Positions 29,262 to 37,881 of a stretch of 64,000 bases of DNA are shown here, one piece after another (within the stretch, counting starts at the first letter, position 1; every line of letters begins with the position of its first letter). The notes under the pieces were generated by a model that was not told the DNA's origin, did no database searches, and saw only the letters and a program-made list of their open reading frames with translations. The DNA comes from Nostoc sp. FACHB-152 (GTDB lineage Bacteria; Cyanobacteriota; Cyanobacteriia; Cyanobacteriales; Nostocaceae): positions 62,001 to 126,000 of the forward strand of contig NZ_JACJRV010000003.1 of NCBI RefSeq assembly GCF_014697475.1, in the 5' to 3' direction. Position numbers and translations under genes: made by a program.

Positions 29262-29732
29262 TTGCAAATTCGTGAAGATGATCTGACAAGTAAAAAGATC
29301 GCTGACCTTCTGCGGGAACATCTCGAAAATATGTATGAGATTACCCCGCCGGAAAGCGTTCATGCTCTTGATATAGAAGCATTGCGATCGCCTAATATTA
29401 CTTTCTTTTCAGCTTGGGAGGGCGAAGAATTACTCGGATGTGGTGCATTAAAAGAACTAGATGCGAGAACTGGTGAAGTCAAATCAATGCGTACCGCCAA
29501 GGCTTACCGTCGTAAAGGTGTCGCCTCCAAGATTTTAGAACACATCATCAAAGAAGCCCAACAGCGTGTTTACTATTACCTGAATTTGGAAACAGGAGCT
29601 TCCCCGGAGTTCGCGCCAGCACGAGCCTTATATATACGGTATGGGTTCGAGTATCGTGGCCCCTTTGGAGACTACAATGATGACCCAAACAGTGTATTTA
29701 TGACGAAAAAGCTCGCTGGAAAAGATTTATGA
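29262..29732 (+). CDS. GNAT-family N-acetyltransferase
   Basis: 156 aa. TTG start 29262-29264 with AAGGAG nine bases upstream; no better start nearby. The acetyl-CoA-binding motif is RTAKAYRRKGVASKIL, followed by the YLNLETGASPEFAPARALYIRYGF block of the YsnE-like subgroup (read in parts). It transfers an acetyl group to an unknown small molecule or protein. It is divergent from the second di-iron gene and may belong to the oxygenase cluster or be independent. Confidence 0.85.
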   Translation: MQIREDDLTSKKIADLLREHLENMYEITPPESVHALDIEALRSPNITFFSAWEGEELLGCGALKELDARTGEVKSMRTAKAYRRKGVASKILEHIIKEAQQRVYYYLNLETGASPEFAPARALYIRYGFEYRGPFGDYNDDPNSVFMTKKLAGKDL

Positions 29733-29830
29733 ACTCTGTTGTTTCCATGTTTCCCATAACAGATGCACATCATCCGGTTGTCCATCGTAGTTGAGCATCT
29801 CGTCTGAAATCGTTTATTAGTTTATATGAC

Positions 29831-30871
29831 TCAGGTTATCCTAGAAGGGCTTTGTGAAACCGAAGAATCAACAGCTTCCCAAGTTCCCCAAGTTAAGGCT
29901 TTCTGATGATTAACGTGCTGGATAAATTGCAAAATTGACTGGTCTGCTTTAGTGGGAGTCTTTAAATCAAACTGAATTGTCTGAAATACCTGTGTATCGC
30001 CTTTGGCGAAGTAATTACCAACCTGTTGTGTTAACCAAAGCAACCCACGATTGATACTCCATCCCAAACATCCAAGACGTTTGCGAGTTATAAGAATAGT
30101 TTGTCCCTCAGTTTTACCACCTTCGGTCATCCGCAACGCAAATATGATGTAGAAGTGGAGGAAGTCTGGCCCTAGTGTGACAGTACCAGTACTGCCATAC
30201 CAATAGCACATACTATAAGTAACTTCATTGCGGTATAGAGGACTAATCAAGCGGATTAACCAGGAATCATCGCCGCCTCTGGTAGTGTTGTTAAATGCGA
30301 TCGCATTAGAATTCAAATCTTGGCAATCAAATACAATCTCCAAAGGTAGATTATGTACAGTATTGAAATGATGAGCATCAATGGCATTAATCAGCAATAC
30401 ATTGGGATGGCAGTTTTTCACAAACCGAGTCCCCAACATATAATCGCAGTCTACCTGTTCCAGTTCCGGGACGAAGGGCAGTAAACTAGGTGTTTCCTCT
30501 CCCGCCCAAACCCAAATCATGCCATATTTTTCTGATGTCTGCCAAGTTTTGATGCACACAGGTAAAGGCTTTCCTTGGGAAGGAACATCAATACAGATTC
30601 CGCGCTGGTCATATTTCCAGTTATGAAAAAAGCAGCGAATAGCATCACCTTCTACCTTACCTTCTGCCAAATGTGCGCCCATATGGGGACAATAAGCATC
30701 CACCGCCATCACCTGACCACTAACTCCACGATAAATTGCCAGGTTTCTTCCTAATAGCGTTACAGCTTTCACCTTACCAACTTTTAATTCTCTAGATGGC
30801 AAAGCCCAGTACCATCCTTCTACAAATTGTGTCGGATGGTTAAAGTTTGCAAGTGGATTGGTAGGATGCAT
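29831..30871 (-). CDS. Rieske non-heme iron oxygenase
   Basis: 346 aa from ATG 30869-30871, five bases after the end of the previous gene; a longer start would overlap that gene by 52 bp. Rieske [2Fe-2S] motif CPHMGAHLAEG ... CFFHNW (C-x-H-x17-C-x2-H) is followed by mononuclear iron ligands in NAIDAHHFNTVH (D-x2-H-x4-H). The arrangement is that of the alpha subunit of a Rieske oxygenase; a separate reductase is needed, and the ferredoxin at 26 kb could serve. The substrate is unknown. Confidence 0.88.
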   Translation of the reverse strand: MHPTNPLANFNHPTQFVEGWYWALPSRELKVGKVKAVTLLGRNLAIYRGVSGQVMAVDAYCPHMGAHLAEGKVEGDAIRCFFHNWKYDQRGICIDVPSQGKPLPVCIKTWQTSEKYGMIWVWAGEETPSLLPFVPELEQVDCDYMLGTRFVKNCHPNVLLINAIDAHHFNTVHNLPLEIVFDCQDLNSNAIAFNNTTRGGDDSWLIRLISPLYRNEVTYSMCYWYGSTGTVTLGPDFLHFYIIFALRMTEGGKTEGQTILITRKRLGCLGWSINRGLLWLTQQVGNYFAKGDTQVFQTIQFDLKTPTKADQSILQFIQHVNHQKALTWGTWEAVDSSVSQSPSRIT

Positions 30872-30876
30872 AACAG

Positions 30877-31617
30877 TTAAATTAAAACCGAATCTTGAAC
30901 AAATTTTAATAATGATTCTGACTGCCACATCCGTTGTCCAGCGCGGGTCAGATTTTCATAACTAATTTCAGTTAAACAAACTAATTCATCGCCTAGACGA
31001 TAGCTAGGATTTTTTTCCTCAAAAAATTTGATATGCGGATTAGTTTGTCGTCCTGTGGGAATTTCAATTAACCCTTCGCGCAGAATTTGGGGATTCTGGA
31101 AGCGAACAATACCAGTTGTTTCTTGATAAGAATCGCCATAATATTCTTGTGCCAAATTCCCCATAAGATTTGCAAAATCGACAGGTGTGGCTGCATCGTA
31201 GCGAGGATAAAACTCTTGCCAAAAGGTAGGAAGAAAGCGATAGGTGCGAAAGCCAGAACAAATTAGCAACCAATATAATTTATTTCCCGCATAATATTCA
31301 CGCAGAAAATTAACTGCGGCAATCCAACTACGCGGTAGAGTTGTACTTGACCAAGCACTCGGATCAACAATTGTATCGCCTGAATACACCACATTAATTT
31401 GCTCTCCAGCAAAGGTCGTTTGGCGCAACATCAGAGTTGAGAATCCTTTAAGAGTATTGGTGATGTCATCTCTCAACAACAATGTCCAGCTTTTACACTC
31501 TAAATCAGCCTGAAATACTTCCCAGGTTACGCCTTTAAAGTGATTATTTAGTAGTGTATACATAGCGATGCGATCGCTTGGTTGCAGCTTTTGAACAGGA
31601 ACCAGCCAACTTTTCAT
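30877..31617 (-). CDS. GNAT-like acyltransferase
   Basis: 246 aa. A predicted GNAT fold: LNNHFKGVTWEVFQADLECK, TLLLRDDITNTLKGFSTLML, INVVYSGDTIVDPSAW and an Arg/aromatic-rich middle (GFRTYRFLPTFWQEFYPRYD). No clear acetyl-CoA loop was seen, and a long-chain acyl carrier substrate is possible. It ends five bases before the Rieske gene, so they form an operon. It probably attaches an acyl group to the product of this cluster; this is inference from context. Confidence 0.55.
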   Translation of the reverse strand: MKSWLVPVQKLQPSDRIAMYTLLNNHFKGVTWEVFQADLECKSWTLLLRDDITNTLKGFSTLMLRQTTFAGEQINVVYSGDTIVDPSAWSSTTLPRSWIAAVNFLREYYAGNKLYWLLICSGFRTYRFLPTFWQEFYPRYDAATPVDFANLMGNLAQEYYGDSYQETTGIVRFQNPQILREGLIEIPTGRQTNPHIKFFEEKNPSYRLGDELVCLTEISYENLTRAGQRMWQSESLLKFVQDSVLI

Positions 31618-31799
31618 TATTCAGAATTTACCTATACTCGTTTAGGAGAAGTCTTAAATTAACACTCTAATAAGCAAAATGGTGAAATTACTGAGTAATG
31701 TGACAGATTCGAGAATGGTTATTTACACTACTTATTAATAATTACTATAAATTGCTCATGGTGCAGTAATCTCGTCGATAACCCTACCATTAAATTTAA

Positions 31800-32813
31800 T
31801 TAACTTAACTTTGAATCTTTTGCCAGATTTGACCATCTAGATGGTTCTAGCTGATTAACATACTGCATATATTGAACCAAAGGCTGATCAATACTCAGTA
31901 GCAACTGCGGATTAAAGCAAATATTATCGTAAATTTTGCCATCTTCATCTCTGAGCATATAGTAAGCCAATCGAGTACAAAACAGCAAAAACTTACTCAT
32001 AAGATATCCGATGATTCCTTGACGTTTTTGGGTTACATAAATAGGTTGAATTCTTGTTCTCCCAGGCGCAATTGGAGTATAAGCATATATCATGTGCAAT
32101 GGAGGAAAAAGCCGCACATTCTTCATCATGGTTAACAAACCGATGCAACCATCAGCATAACGCATTGAATACTCATAGGTAGATCCAAGAAATCTTTGCC
32201 CTAAGCGTTCTCTAAAAGTTGTTTGTGGAAATTTACCCCGCATCGTAAAGTCAATTTGTGTACCTAACTGATTACGATGTAGCGACAAATCCATTTTGAT
32301 ATCTAAATGATGAATTGTTTTTAAATGTTGAGCATCAATGCCATTCATCATACAAATATGATGATGGCAACTTCTTTCAAAGGCAGTATCAGCTTGTGCA
32401 GTAACTTCCTTACCCTGCAATTCATCAAAATCAGCCACACTTTCTGGTGCTACAGCATCAGGATAAATCCAAATAAAACCATACTTTTCTTCTGTTGCAT
32501 AAGCTTGCACTTTTGCTTTAGCTGGAATCTCTGATTGACAGGGAATATTTTGACAAATTCCTGTTTCATCAAATGCCCAATGATGAAATGCACAACGAAT
32601 CCAATTACCGTCAACCTGGCCAATTCCTAAATCTGTACCCAAATGAGGACAGTAAGTATCCAACGCGCGCACTTGCCCATCTTCACCGCGAAATATAGTA
32701 ATTCTGCGATCGCAAATATCTACTGATTTGGCTTTTCTGATAGCTAATTCCTTACTAGGGCAGGCAATGTACCAACCTTTAGCAATAATATTCCAATTAT
32801 TAAATATCTGCAT
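31800..32813 (-). CDS. Second Rieske non-heme iron oxygenase
   Basis: 337 aa from ATG 32811-32813, which overlaps the end of the Mpo1-like gene by 14 bp. Rieske motif CPHLGTDLGIG ... CAFHHW and iron ligands in NGIDAQHLKTIH. It is similar in layout to the Rieske protein at 29.8 kb, with similar N-terminal blocks (GWYIACPSKELAIRKAKSV versus GWYWALPSRELKVGKVKAV), so they are paralogues that may act on successive positions of the same substrate. Confidence 0.88.
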   Translation of the reverse strand: MQIFNNWNIIAKGWYIACPSKELAIRKAKSVDICDRRITIFRGEDGQVRALDTYCPHLGTDLGIGQVDGNWIRCAFHHWAFDETGICQNIPCQSEIPAKAKVQAYATEEKYGFIWIYPDAVAPESVADFDELQGKEVTAQADTAFERSCHHHICMMNGIDAQHLKTIHHLDIKMDLSLHRNQLGTQIDFTMRGKFPQTTFRERLGQRFLGSTYEYSMRYADGCIGLLTMMKNVRLFPPLHMIYAYTPIAPGRTRIQPIYVTQKRQGIIGYLMSKFLLFCTRLAYYMLRDEDGKIYDNICFNPQLLLSIDQPLVQYMQYVNQLEPSRWSNLAKDSKLS

Positions 32814-33207
32814 ATCTAGTTTTTTGGTAACTATATAATATTTCTTTTCTTTGGCGAATATCATCTTGATATTTACCAATTAAAACCCTGAATAGCATTC
32901 TACCTAAACAATAAGAAGCTCGCCAAGAAAACACAGCATCTTGCAAATCAATGTGGCTACGCTCAAATAAAAAATGTCCTGTTAATCCAATTAACTGAGT
33001 TAAGGGTAATCCTAAGAGTAACCATAGATTTTGCAACTTCCAAGCAGAAAATAGCAAACTGTAAAAAAAGACTATCCCTAAAATATGGAGAGCAACATTA
33101 ACAGGATGCTGATGTTTAAGAACAAAAATATCCCAATAATCTGTAAAAGGATGCTCCAGAATTTGGTTATTAATCCGATTTCTTAACTGTTTTTGAAAGT
33201 TATTCAT
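32800..33207 (-). CDS. Mpo1-like/DUF962 membrane protein
   Basis: 135 aa, with two or three hydrophobic helices (about residues 36-92). The His-rich pattern HPVNVALHILGIVF, then GHFLFERSHID, matches the DUF962/Mpo1 family; the yeast member Mpo1 is an Fe(II) dioxygenase that alpha-oxidises phytosphingosine-derived fatty acids. It overlaps the HNH gene by four bases (ATGA) and the Rieske gene by 14, so the three are one transcription unit. A role in lipid or fatty acid oxidation is an inference from the family. Confidence 0.7.
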   Translation of the reverse strand: MNNFQKQLRNRINNQILEHPFTDYWDIFVLKHQHPVNVALHILGIVFFYSLLFSAWKLQNLWLLLGLPLTQLIGLTGHFLFERSHIDLQDAVFSWRASYCLGRMLFRVLIGKYQDDIRQRKEILYSYQKTRYADI

Positions 33208-33863
33208 TTATGTCTCGTCCACTTGCACTGTATATAGTGTTCTTCTATTGCCTTTTTATCAGGTCTATCAGCCTCGCTTTCAGGAAGTGAGATTTTTCTC
33301 TGAAAAAATGCCCGACATTGTGTTTTCATTAATTTAGGTGCAATTAAAACTTTCATAGTCTCTGGCTCGATAGTAATTAGCTTGAGATCGAATAAAGTGT
33401 GAAGATCGGCTCTCAACAATAATCCGTTACAAGTATTATTAGTTTGTATCCCACGATAAGGAATAATGTGTGCTGCCTCTAAAGCCTGCTCTACGTCGCA
33501 GCCAGAAATAGCACATCTATCTTTGTAGGCTGTAAGAAGTTGCTGGCGAAATTGAGATTGTCCTCGACGACGAACTATTGACGTTAAAACTCGCTCTCTT
33601 GCATCTTCTAAAGTTATAGTGTTAAAAAAATTTCGATCCAGTTCTTGCTGAATGCTACTCAGCTTTGTAATTTCTAAATTCCGATACTGTGAGATTAATT
33701 GTTCTACTTTTTCGAGAATGTCTACAGTAGTTTTGTGTTCCCTTTGGGCATACCAAACGTTTGCCTGCCCCACCGCAGTAATTCCTTGATAATGTTTCAT
33801 CCAACCGATATTGAAAAAAATTATTTTTTCCATATTTATAAAATTACTGGTATATTTCTGCAT
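33204..33863 (-). CDS. HNH-nuclease-domain protein
   Basis: 219 aa. C-terminal HNH_2-type domain (about residues 95-195): FRQQLLTAYKDRCAISGCDV, EAAHIIPYRG, CNGLLLRADLHTLFD. The typical zinc pair is replaced by C-x4-C in CAISGC, as seen in HNH_2. The N-terminal part (1-90) is helical and of unknown function. It is translationally coupled (ATGA) to the Mpo1-like gene, which is unusual for a nuclease; a restriction-like or mobile role is possible, and its presence in an oxidoreductase operon is unexplained. Alternative start at 33833. Confidence 0.75.
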   Translation of the reverse strand: MQKYTSNFINMEKIIFFNIGWMKHYQGITAVGQANVWYAQREHKTTVDILEKVEQLISQYRNLEITKLSSIQQELDRNFFNTITLEDARERVLTSIVRRRGQSQFRQQLLTAYKDRCAISGCDVEQALEAAHIIPYRGIQTNNTCNGLLLRADLHTLFDLKLITIEPETMKVLIAPKLMKTQCRAFFQRKISLPESEADRPDKKAIEEHYIQCKWTRHK

Positions 33864-34053
33864 AATATCAATTAGTAAAAGACAGGAATTTAATGCTAAA
33901 CTCGCAAAATTATCTTTGCGTCACTGCGTGAGATAGCCTACCTAAGAGTGAGACAAAACTGTTCCCAATTTTTCACGTCTCAAATAACTTTAGTGCTGCC
34001 TCAAGCCGCAATTTTGTAAAATTAGACCAAAGTTAAACCATAGCTCTTTACTC

Positions 34054-34383
34054 ATGAGTTCCCATCATCTCTTAAAAGTTGACATTTCTGAACTCAGCGT
34101 TGCAGAACGTATTCAACTTGCTGAAGATTTATGGAACAGCATCTTAGCGCAACAAGAAGAACTTCCATTAAGTGAAGCGCAACAACAGGAACTAGAGCGA
34201 CGGTTAGAGAATTACCAGAAAAACCCTGCAAGTGGTTCTAGTTGGGAACAGGTTAAAAAACGCTTAGGCTTCTCCCAATTCTCCTCATACAGTTCATTCT
34301 CAATCAGCACCAAATTTTTTCAAAGGGTCTGTGCCTACCAACTCCTTAGCTGGCTAGGTTTAGAGGTGATTGTCGCCCCTTGA
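34054..34383 (+). CDS. Orphan addiction-module antitoxin (CHP02574/Unstab_antitox type), altered C-terminus
   Basis: 109 aa. The first 73 residues match the family of small RelE-partner antitoxins: SVAERIQLAEDLWNSI, ELPLSEAQQQELERRLENY, SSWEQVKKRL. The last 35 residues (SSYSSFSISTK onward) are unlike the family and probably come from a frame change or a fused sequence; a hairpin (34362-34399) covers the stop. No RelE/ParE toxin gene follows. Family knowledge: these antitoxins are usually paired with a toxin downstream. This copy is probably a remnant. Confidence 0.7.
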   Translation: MSSHHLLKVDISELSVAERIQLAEDLWNSILAQQEELPLSEAQQQELERRLENYQKNPASGSSWEQVKKRLGFSQFSSYSSFSISTKFFQRVCAYQLLSWLGLEVIVAP

Positions 34384-34399
34384 AGACAATCACTCTTCT
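34362..34399. repeat. Inverted repeat over the antitoxin stop codon
   Basis: AGAGGTGATTGTC and GACAATCACTCTTCT pair over about 12 bp with a 10-base loop; the TGA stop of the reading frame is in the loop. It may be a terminator or insertion scar. Confidence 0.5.
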
Positions 34400-34404
34400 A
34401 GCAC

Positions 34405-34500
34405 AGGATAGGTTAAAAGATTGACTTGTAATTGAGAGATTGCCGATTTAAATCGAGGGTTGAAAGATAGGAGTTCGATTCTCTTACTATATATTTTTTT
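34405..34500 (+). pseudogene. Possible degenerate tRNA (tRNA-Thr-like) relic
   Basis: TTGACTTGTAA (34421-34431) and GAGAGATTGCCG followed by TTTAAATC resemble the anticodon arm and T-arm of a cyanobacterial tRNA-Thr(UGU), and AGGAGTTCGATTCTCTT (34470-34486) is a complete T-arm of another tRNA type. The acceptor stems do not pair. Read as remnants of one or two decayed tRNA genes, just after the antitoxin relic. Confidence 0.35.
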
Positions 34501-34666
34501 GCAAAATTAAGTTTACAAAGCTTATTTGAGCAGTTACTTTAAGAAGTACGCTAATAAAAAGCATATTAAGGCTGACAATAATTTGTCACTAGTTCCCTAC
34601 AAACGGGATTGAGCCTAAGAAGGCAAGAATTTGTCACTGTACATTACAAGTTCAAAGCTTTATTTA

Positions 34667-34750
34667 TGGGCAGGAGGAGAATCGAACTCCTATGACCGCA
34701 AGGTCGCCACATTTTGAGTGTGGTGCGTCTACCAGTTTCGCCACCCGCCC
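34667..34750 (-). tRNA. tRNA-Leu(CAA)
   Basis: 84 nt on the minus strand. Acceptor GGGCGGG pairs with CCTGCCC, discriminator A; anticodon stem CCACA/TGTGG encloses loop CTCAAAA with anticodon CAA; long variable arm (ACCTTGCGGT) and T-arm AGGAGTTCGATTCTCCT as for class II tRNAs. The 3' CCA is not encoded. Reads UUG codons. Confidence 0.97.
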
Positions 34751-34857
34751 TTGGGTGCAACTTTCCTAATATAACCTATTTAATCAATCTGTGGCAAGTA
34801 ATTTTGCTAAATAATTGTATTTTTACCGGACTTAGCTAGAATTTGATACCAAGACTT

Positions 34858-35958
34858 CTAGGGTTTTACTGCCACTAAACTAGAGTCAATGTCTTTGATG
34901 CTTGTACAACCACTCAGAGCCATTGCCACACTTAACTCATCTTCTAACAGTGAGATGATATGAGATACACCAATTTGTCCTGCTACAGCTAATCCCCAAA
35001 GTATCGGACGGCCGATAAGTACGGCTTTTGCACCAAGAGCTAAGGCTTTAAGGATGTCTGTGCCTCGGCGGATACCACCATCTATCAAGATTTCTGCTTG
35101 ACCATCGACAGCTATCACTATCTCAGCAAGGGCATCGAAAGATGCGATCGCCCCATCCAGTTGTCTGCCACCATGATTAGAAACTACAATTGCTTTGGCT
35201 CCATGCTCAACAGCACGGACAGCATCATCACCGCGTAAAATCCCTTTAATTACCAAAGGTAATGGCGATAAAGACTGTAACCATTCCAAATCAGCCCAAG
35301 TTACCGCAGGGTTTAATTGCTGGGCAAAATAGGTAAATAATCCAGATTCTCCCGATTCTTGGGGAATATCTAATCCTGAGATATTTGTGATATTCGCTAA
35401 ATGTAATCCTGGTGGTAAGGTAAATTCGTTACGTAAATCTCGCTCTCGTCTTCCTAAGATAGGCGCATCTACTGTCAAACAAAGAGCCTGATAACCGGCG
35501 GCGTAAGCCCTTTCTACAAGATTCCGCGTCAAGCCTCGATCTTTGTGGATGTAAAGCTGGAACCATTGCAAAGCATTATGTTTGTAACCTACCGCAGCGA
35601 CTTCTTCCAGGCTCTTTGTTGCCATTGTACTCAACACCATACCCGCACCTGCGGTAGCAGCTGCTAAGGCTGTGGCCAGTTCTCCCTGTGAATGGGCTAG
35701 ACACTGGAAAGCCATTGGTGCGATTAATAAGGGTAGTTGTAGTGGCTGTCCTAAAATAGTAGTGCTTAAGTTGCGATCGCTTACATCTACCAGCATCCTG
35801 GGGCGCAATTTAATCTTTTCAAATGCAGCGCGGTTATCTCGTAATGTAATTTCATCCCAAGCACCACTACAGTAGTAATCAAAGGCCATCTGTGATAGAT
35901 GCTGCTTTGCTAACTGTTCGTACTCCCACAGGTTAATTGGCTGAGATATATCTGTCAT
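34858..35958 (-). CDS. FMN-dependent 2-hydroxyacid oxidase (lactate/glycolate oxidase type)
   Basis: 366 aa from ATG 35956-35958 (a TTG seven codons earlier is less likely). Flavin alpha-hydroxyacid dehydrogenase family: LPLLIAPMAFQCLAHSQGE, VKGI-type Lys (PLVIKGILRGDDAV) and the catalytic His in VVSNHGGRQLDG, DGGIRRGTDILKAL. It oxidises glycolate or L-lactate with oxygen, giving H2O2. Family knowledge: an enzyme of this group in a N2-fixing Nostoc acts as an L-lactate oxidase that scavenges oxygen; substrate here cannot be told from sequence. Located beside tRNA-Leu(CAA). Confidence 0.9.
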   Translation of the reverse strand: MTDISQPINLWEYEQLAKQHLSQMAFDYYCSGAWDEITLRDNRAAFEKIKLRPRMLVDVSDRNLSTTILGQPLQLPLLIAPMAFQCLAHSQGELATALAAATAGAGMVLSTMATKSLEEVAAVGYKHNALQWFQLYIHKDRGLTRNLVERAYAAGYQALCLTVDAPILGRRERDLRNEFTLPPGLHLANITNISGLDIPQESGESGLFTYFAQQLNPAVTWADLEWLQSLSPLPLVIKGILRGDDAVRAVEHGAKAIVVSNHGGRQLDGAIASFDALAEIVIAVDGQAEILIDGGIRRGTDILKALALGAKAVLIGRPILWGLAVAGQIGVSHIISLLEDELSVAMALSGCTSIKDIDSSLVAVKP

Positions 35959-36023
35959 GGTATGGAATGAAATTGCCAATATAGCTCAAGTTCTTGACTA
36001 TTTTATTGCTAAATGAGTAACTA

Positions 36024-36725
36024 TTACGGCTGGATTCCTAAGCGAATTGCTACTTGCTTAGATTCTGCCAACGTTGCTGCTAAAATTTCTGCCCCTGCAA
36101 GTTTTACCAGTTTTGTGACTTTACCTGCTGTTTCCGGAGAACCAGCATTAAATGGTGGTTCAGGATTATACTCCAAAATCAGCTGGATAAACTTTGCTGT
36201 ATTTTCATCACAGAGTTTCGCTACTACTACGAGTCCAAAATCAATACCTGCGGTAACACCGCCGCCTGTAATTCGGTTTCCATCAATGACAACACGTTCA
36301 TGACTGACTGTAATTCCCATCTCAGCAAGACAATCTCGAAACATCCAGTGACAGCTTGCTTTGTAACCTGTAAGTAATCCAGCCGCCGCTAAAATTAGCG
36401 ATCCCGTACAAACTGAAGTTATGTATTGGGCATTTTTTGCCTGTTGGTTGAGAAGTGTCAGCACTTCCACATCACGCATGATTTCAATCGTTCCCATTCC
36501 CCCACCGGGAACACAAATCACATCTAGTTGTGGACAATTAGCAAATGTCGTTGTGGGATGAAGAACTAAACCGCCTGCATCTTGTACTGGTTCTAAATTT
36601 TTCCAAATTAAATGCACATGGGCAGCAGGCAACATGGAAAATACTTGATAAGGGCCAGTCACATCTAATTGAGTAAAGTCTGGGTAGATCAATAACCCGA
36701 TGTTGTATGGAGTTGAGTTAGTCAT
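36024..36725 (-). CDS. DJ-1/PfpI family protein (isonitrile-hydratase-like)
   Basis: 233 aa. Nucleophile Cys in SVCTGSLILAAAG with the elbow typical of DJ-1/PfpI; VCVPGGG-type block (CVPGGGMGTIEIM) and N-terminal LLIYPDFTQLDVTGPYQVF belong to the GlxA/isonitrile-hydratase branch. Isonitrile hydratase converts isonitriles to formamides; other members are amidases or glyoxalases, so the substrate is unproven. An AraC-type regulator gene is the next upstream gene on this strand and may control it. Confidence 0.82.
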   Translation of the reverse strand: MTNSTPYNIGLLIYPDFTQLDVTGPYQVFSMLPAAHVHLIWKNLEPVQDAGGLVLHPTTTFANCPQLDVICVPGGGMGTIEIMRDVEVLTLLNQQAKNAQYITSVCTGSLILAAAGLLTGYKASCHWMFRDCLAEMGITVSHERVVIDGNRITGGGVTAGIDFGLVVVAKLCDENTAKFIQLILEYNPEPPFNAGSPETAGKVTKLVKLAGAEILAATLAESKQVAIRLGIQP

Positions 36726-36941
36726 AGTTACTTGGTTGCTACTAGGTTTACTTTAGGCAAACATCAAAGTCAACAAGAAGGGTGTGGGGTAATTGGTGGG
36801 GGCTTTGACTCGAAAGTGGTTTCTCTTCGGTGTGTACAAAAATACAATTTTCTCTTCCCCCTACACCCCACACCCTGCACCCTACACCCTAGTTTTGGTA
36901 ACTATCTTGTATGTTGTTGAGATTTTTTTGGTAGTTTATTG

Positions 36942-37832
36942 CTATTGCGATCGCATCGCTTTTGGAGTCAACCCAACTAGACGTTTGAAATGTTTAGTCA
37001 AATGACTTTGGTCTATAAAACCGCATTCTAAAGCAACTTCAGCAATGCTTAATTCTCGGTTTTTTAATAGAAGTTTGGCTTTTTCTATTCGCTTTTGAAT
37101 CAAATATTGATGAGGAGTTATGCCAACTGATTGTTTGAATAAATGGCAGAAATAGTAATGACTAATTCCTAAAAGTTCGGCAATATCTGTTAATTTGATA
37201 TCTTGATCAAGATTTGCATTGATATAGTCAATTGCTAGTTGCAACTTGTTCTTAGCCAGACCATCGCCGTAATGTTTAATTACTGGCTTACAGGTAGCAT
37301 AAGCTTGTAGTAGATGAACGGCAAGCATTGTTGCAGCTGATTCACCAAACAGTGCATTAGGTGAGGATTCGGTTTCAATCGCTGCTTTTAGTGCTGCTGC
37401 TGTGTACTGTATAACTGGGTCAATAATAGAAAATTGTGGAATCAGTTCAAATGCATTTCCTTTGACTGATTCATAAACTACTTTCTCCATGAACTGAGGA
37501 CAAAGGGTAACTATCAAAAATTCTCCCTCTCTGTCCCAGTGTAACCACTGACTAACGTTAGCAGGTGTTAATTGAATTACACCATTGTCTACTAGCTGAG
37601 TTCTTGATTTACTATCTTTTCGGACTTCTAATTGAAATTGATTGTAAGCGATCGCTAGGACATGATGAGTCAAATAGTGTTCAGTTGTTGAATGAGCAGG
37701 ATGACGATAGTAAAATAACCCAACATTTGGCCATCCGGTGTTTTGGCTTGAGAGGATGGGAGGAGTTGGCAAAATTTGCAGTGACTCTTCCTGCTTGATA
37801 AAATTCACTACAAGCCTTTTGCTATCATTCAT
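36942..37832 (-). CDS. AraC-family transcriptional regulator
   Basis: 296 aa. C-terminal double helix-turn-helix (about residues 190-290): LTDIAELLGISHYYFCHLF and IAEVALECGFIDQSHLTKHFKRLVGLTP, with the AraC hallmark at the second motif. The N-terminal part (about 1-180) is a beta-rich ligand-binding domain (HHVLAIAYNQFQLEVRK). It precedes the DJ-1/PfpI gene on the same strand with a 216-bp gap, a common arrangement for a local activator. The inducer is unknown. Confidence 0.9.
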   Translation of the reverse strand: MNDSKRLVVNFIKQEESLQILPTPPILSSQNTGWPNVGLFYYRHPAHSTTEHYLTHHVLAIAYNQFQLEVRKDSKSRTQLVDNGVIQLTPANVSQWLHWDREGEFLIVTLCPQFMEKVVYESVKGNAFELIPQFSIIDPVIQYTAAALKAAIETESSPNALFGESAATMLAVHLLQAYATCKPVIKHYGDGLAKNKLQLAIDYINANLDQDIKLTDIAELLGISHYYFCHLFKQSVGITPHQYLIQKRIEKAKLLLKNRELSIAEVALECGFIDQSHLTKHFKRLVGLTPKAMRSQ

Positions 37833-37881
37833 CTAGTAAATTAGGCGATCGCACTAAGTTTCTCAAATTTTAAAACATCTT

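Noticed and set aside
34570-34640. A possible CRISPR repeat (GTTCCCTACAAACGGGATTGAG)
   Set aside because: Only one copy is present; the flanking TTTGTCACT direct repeat is too short and not an array.
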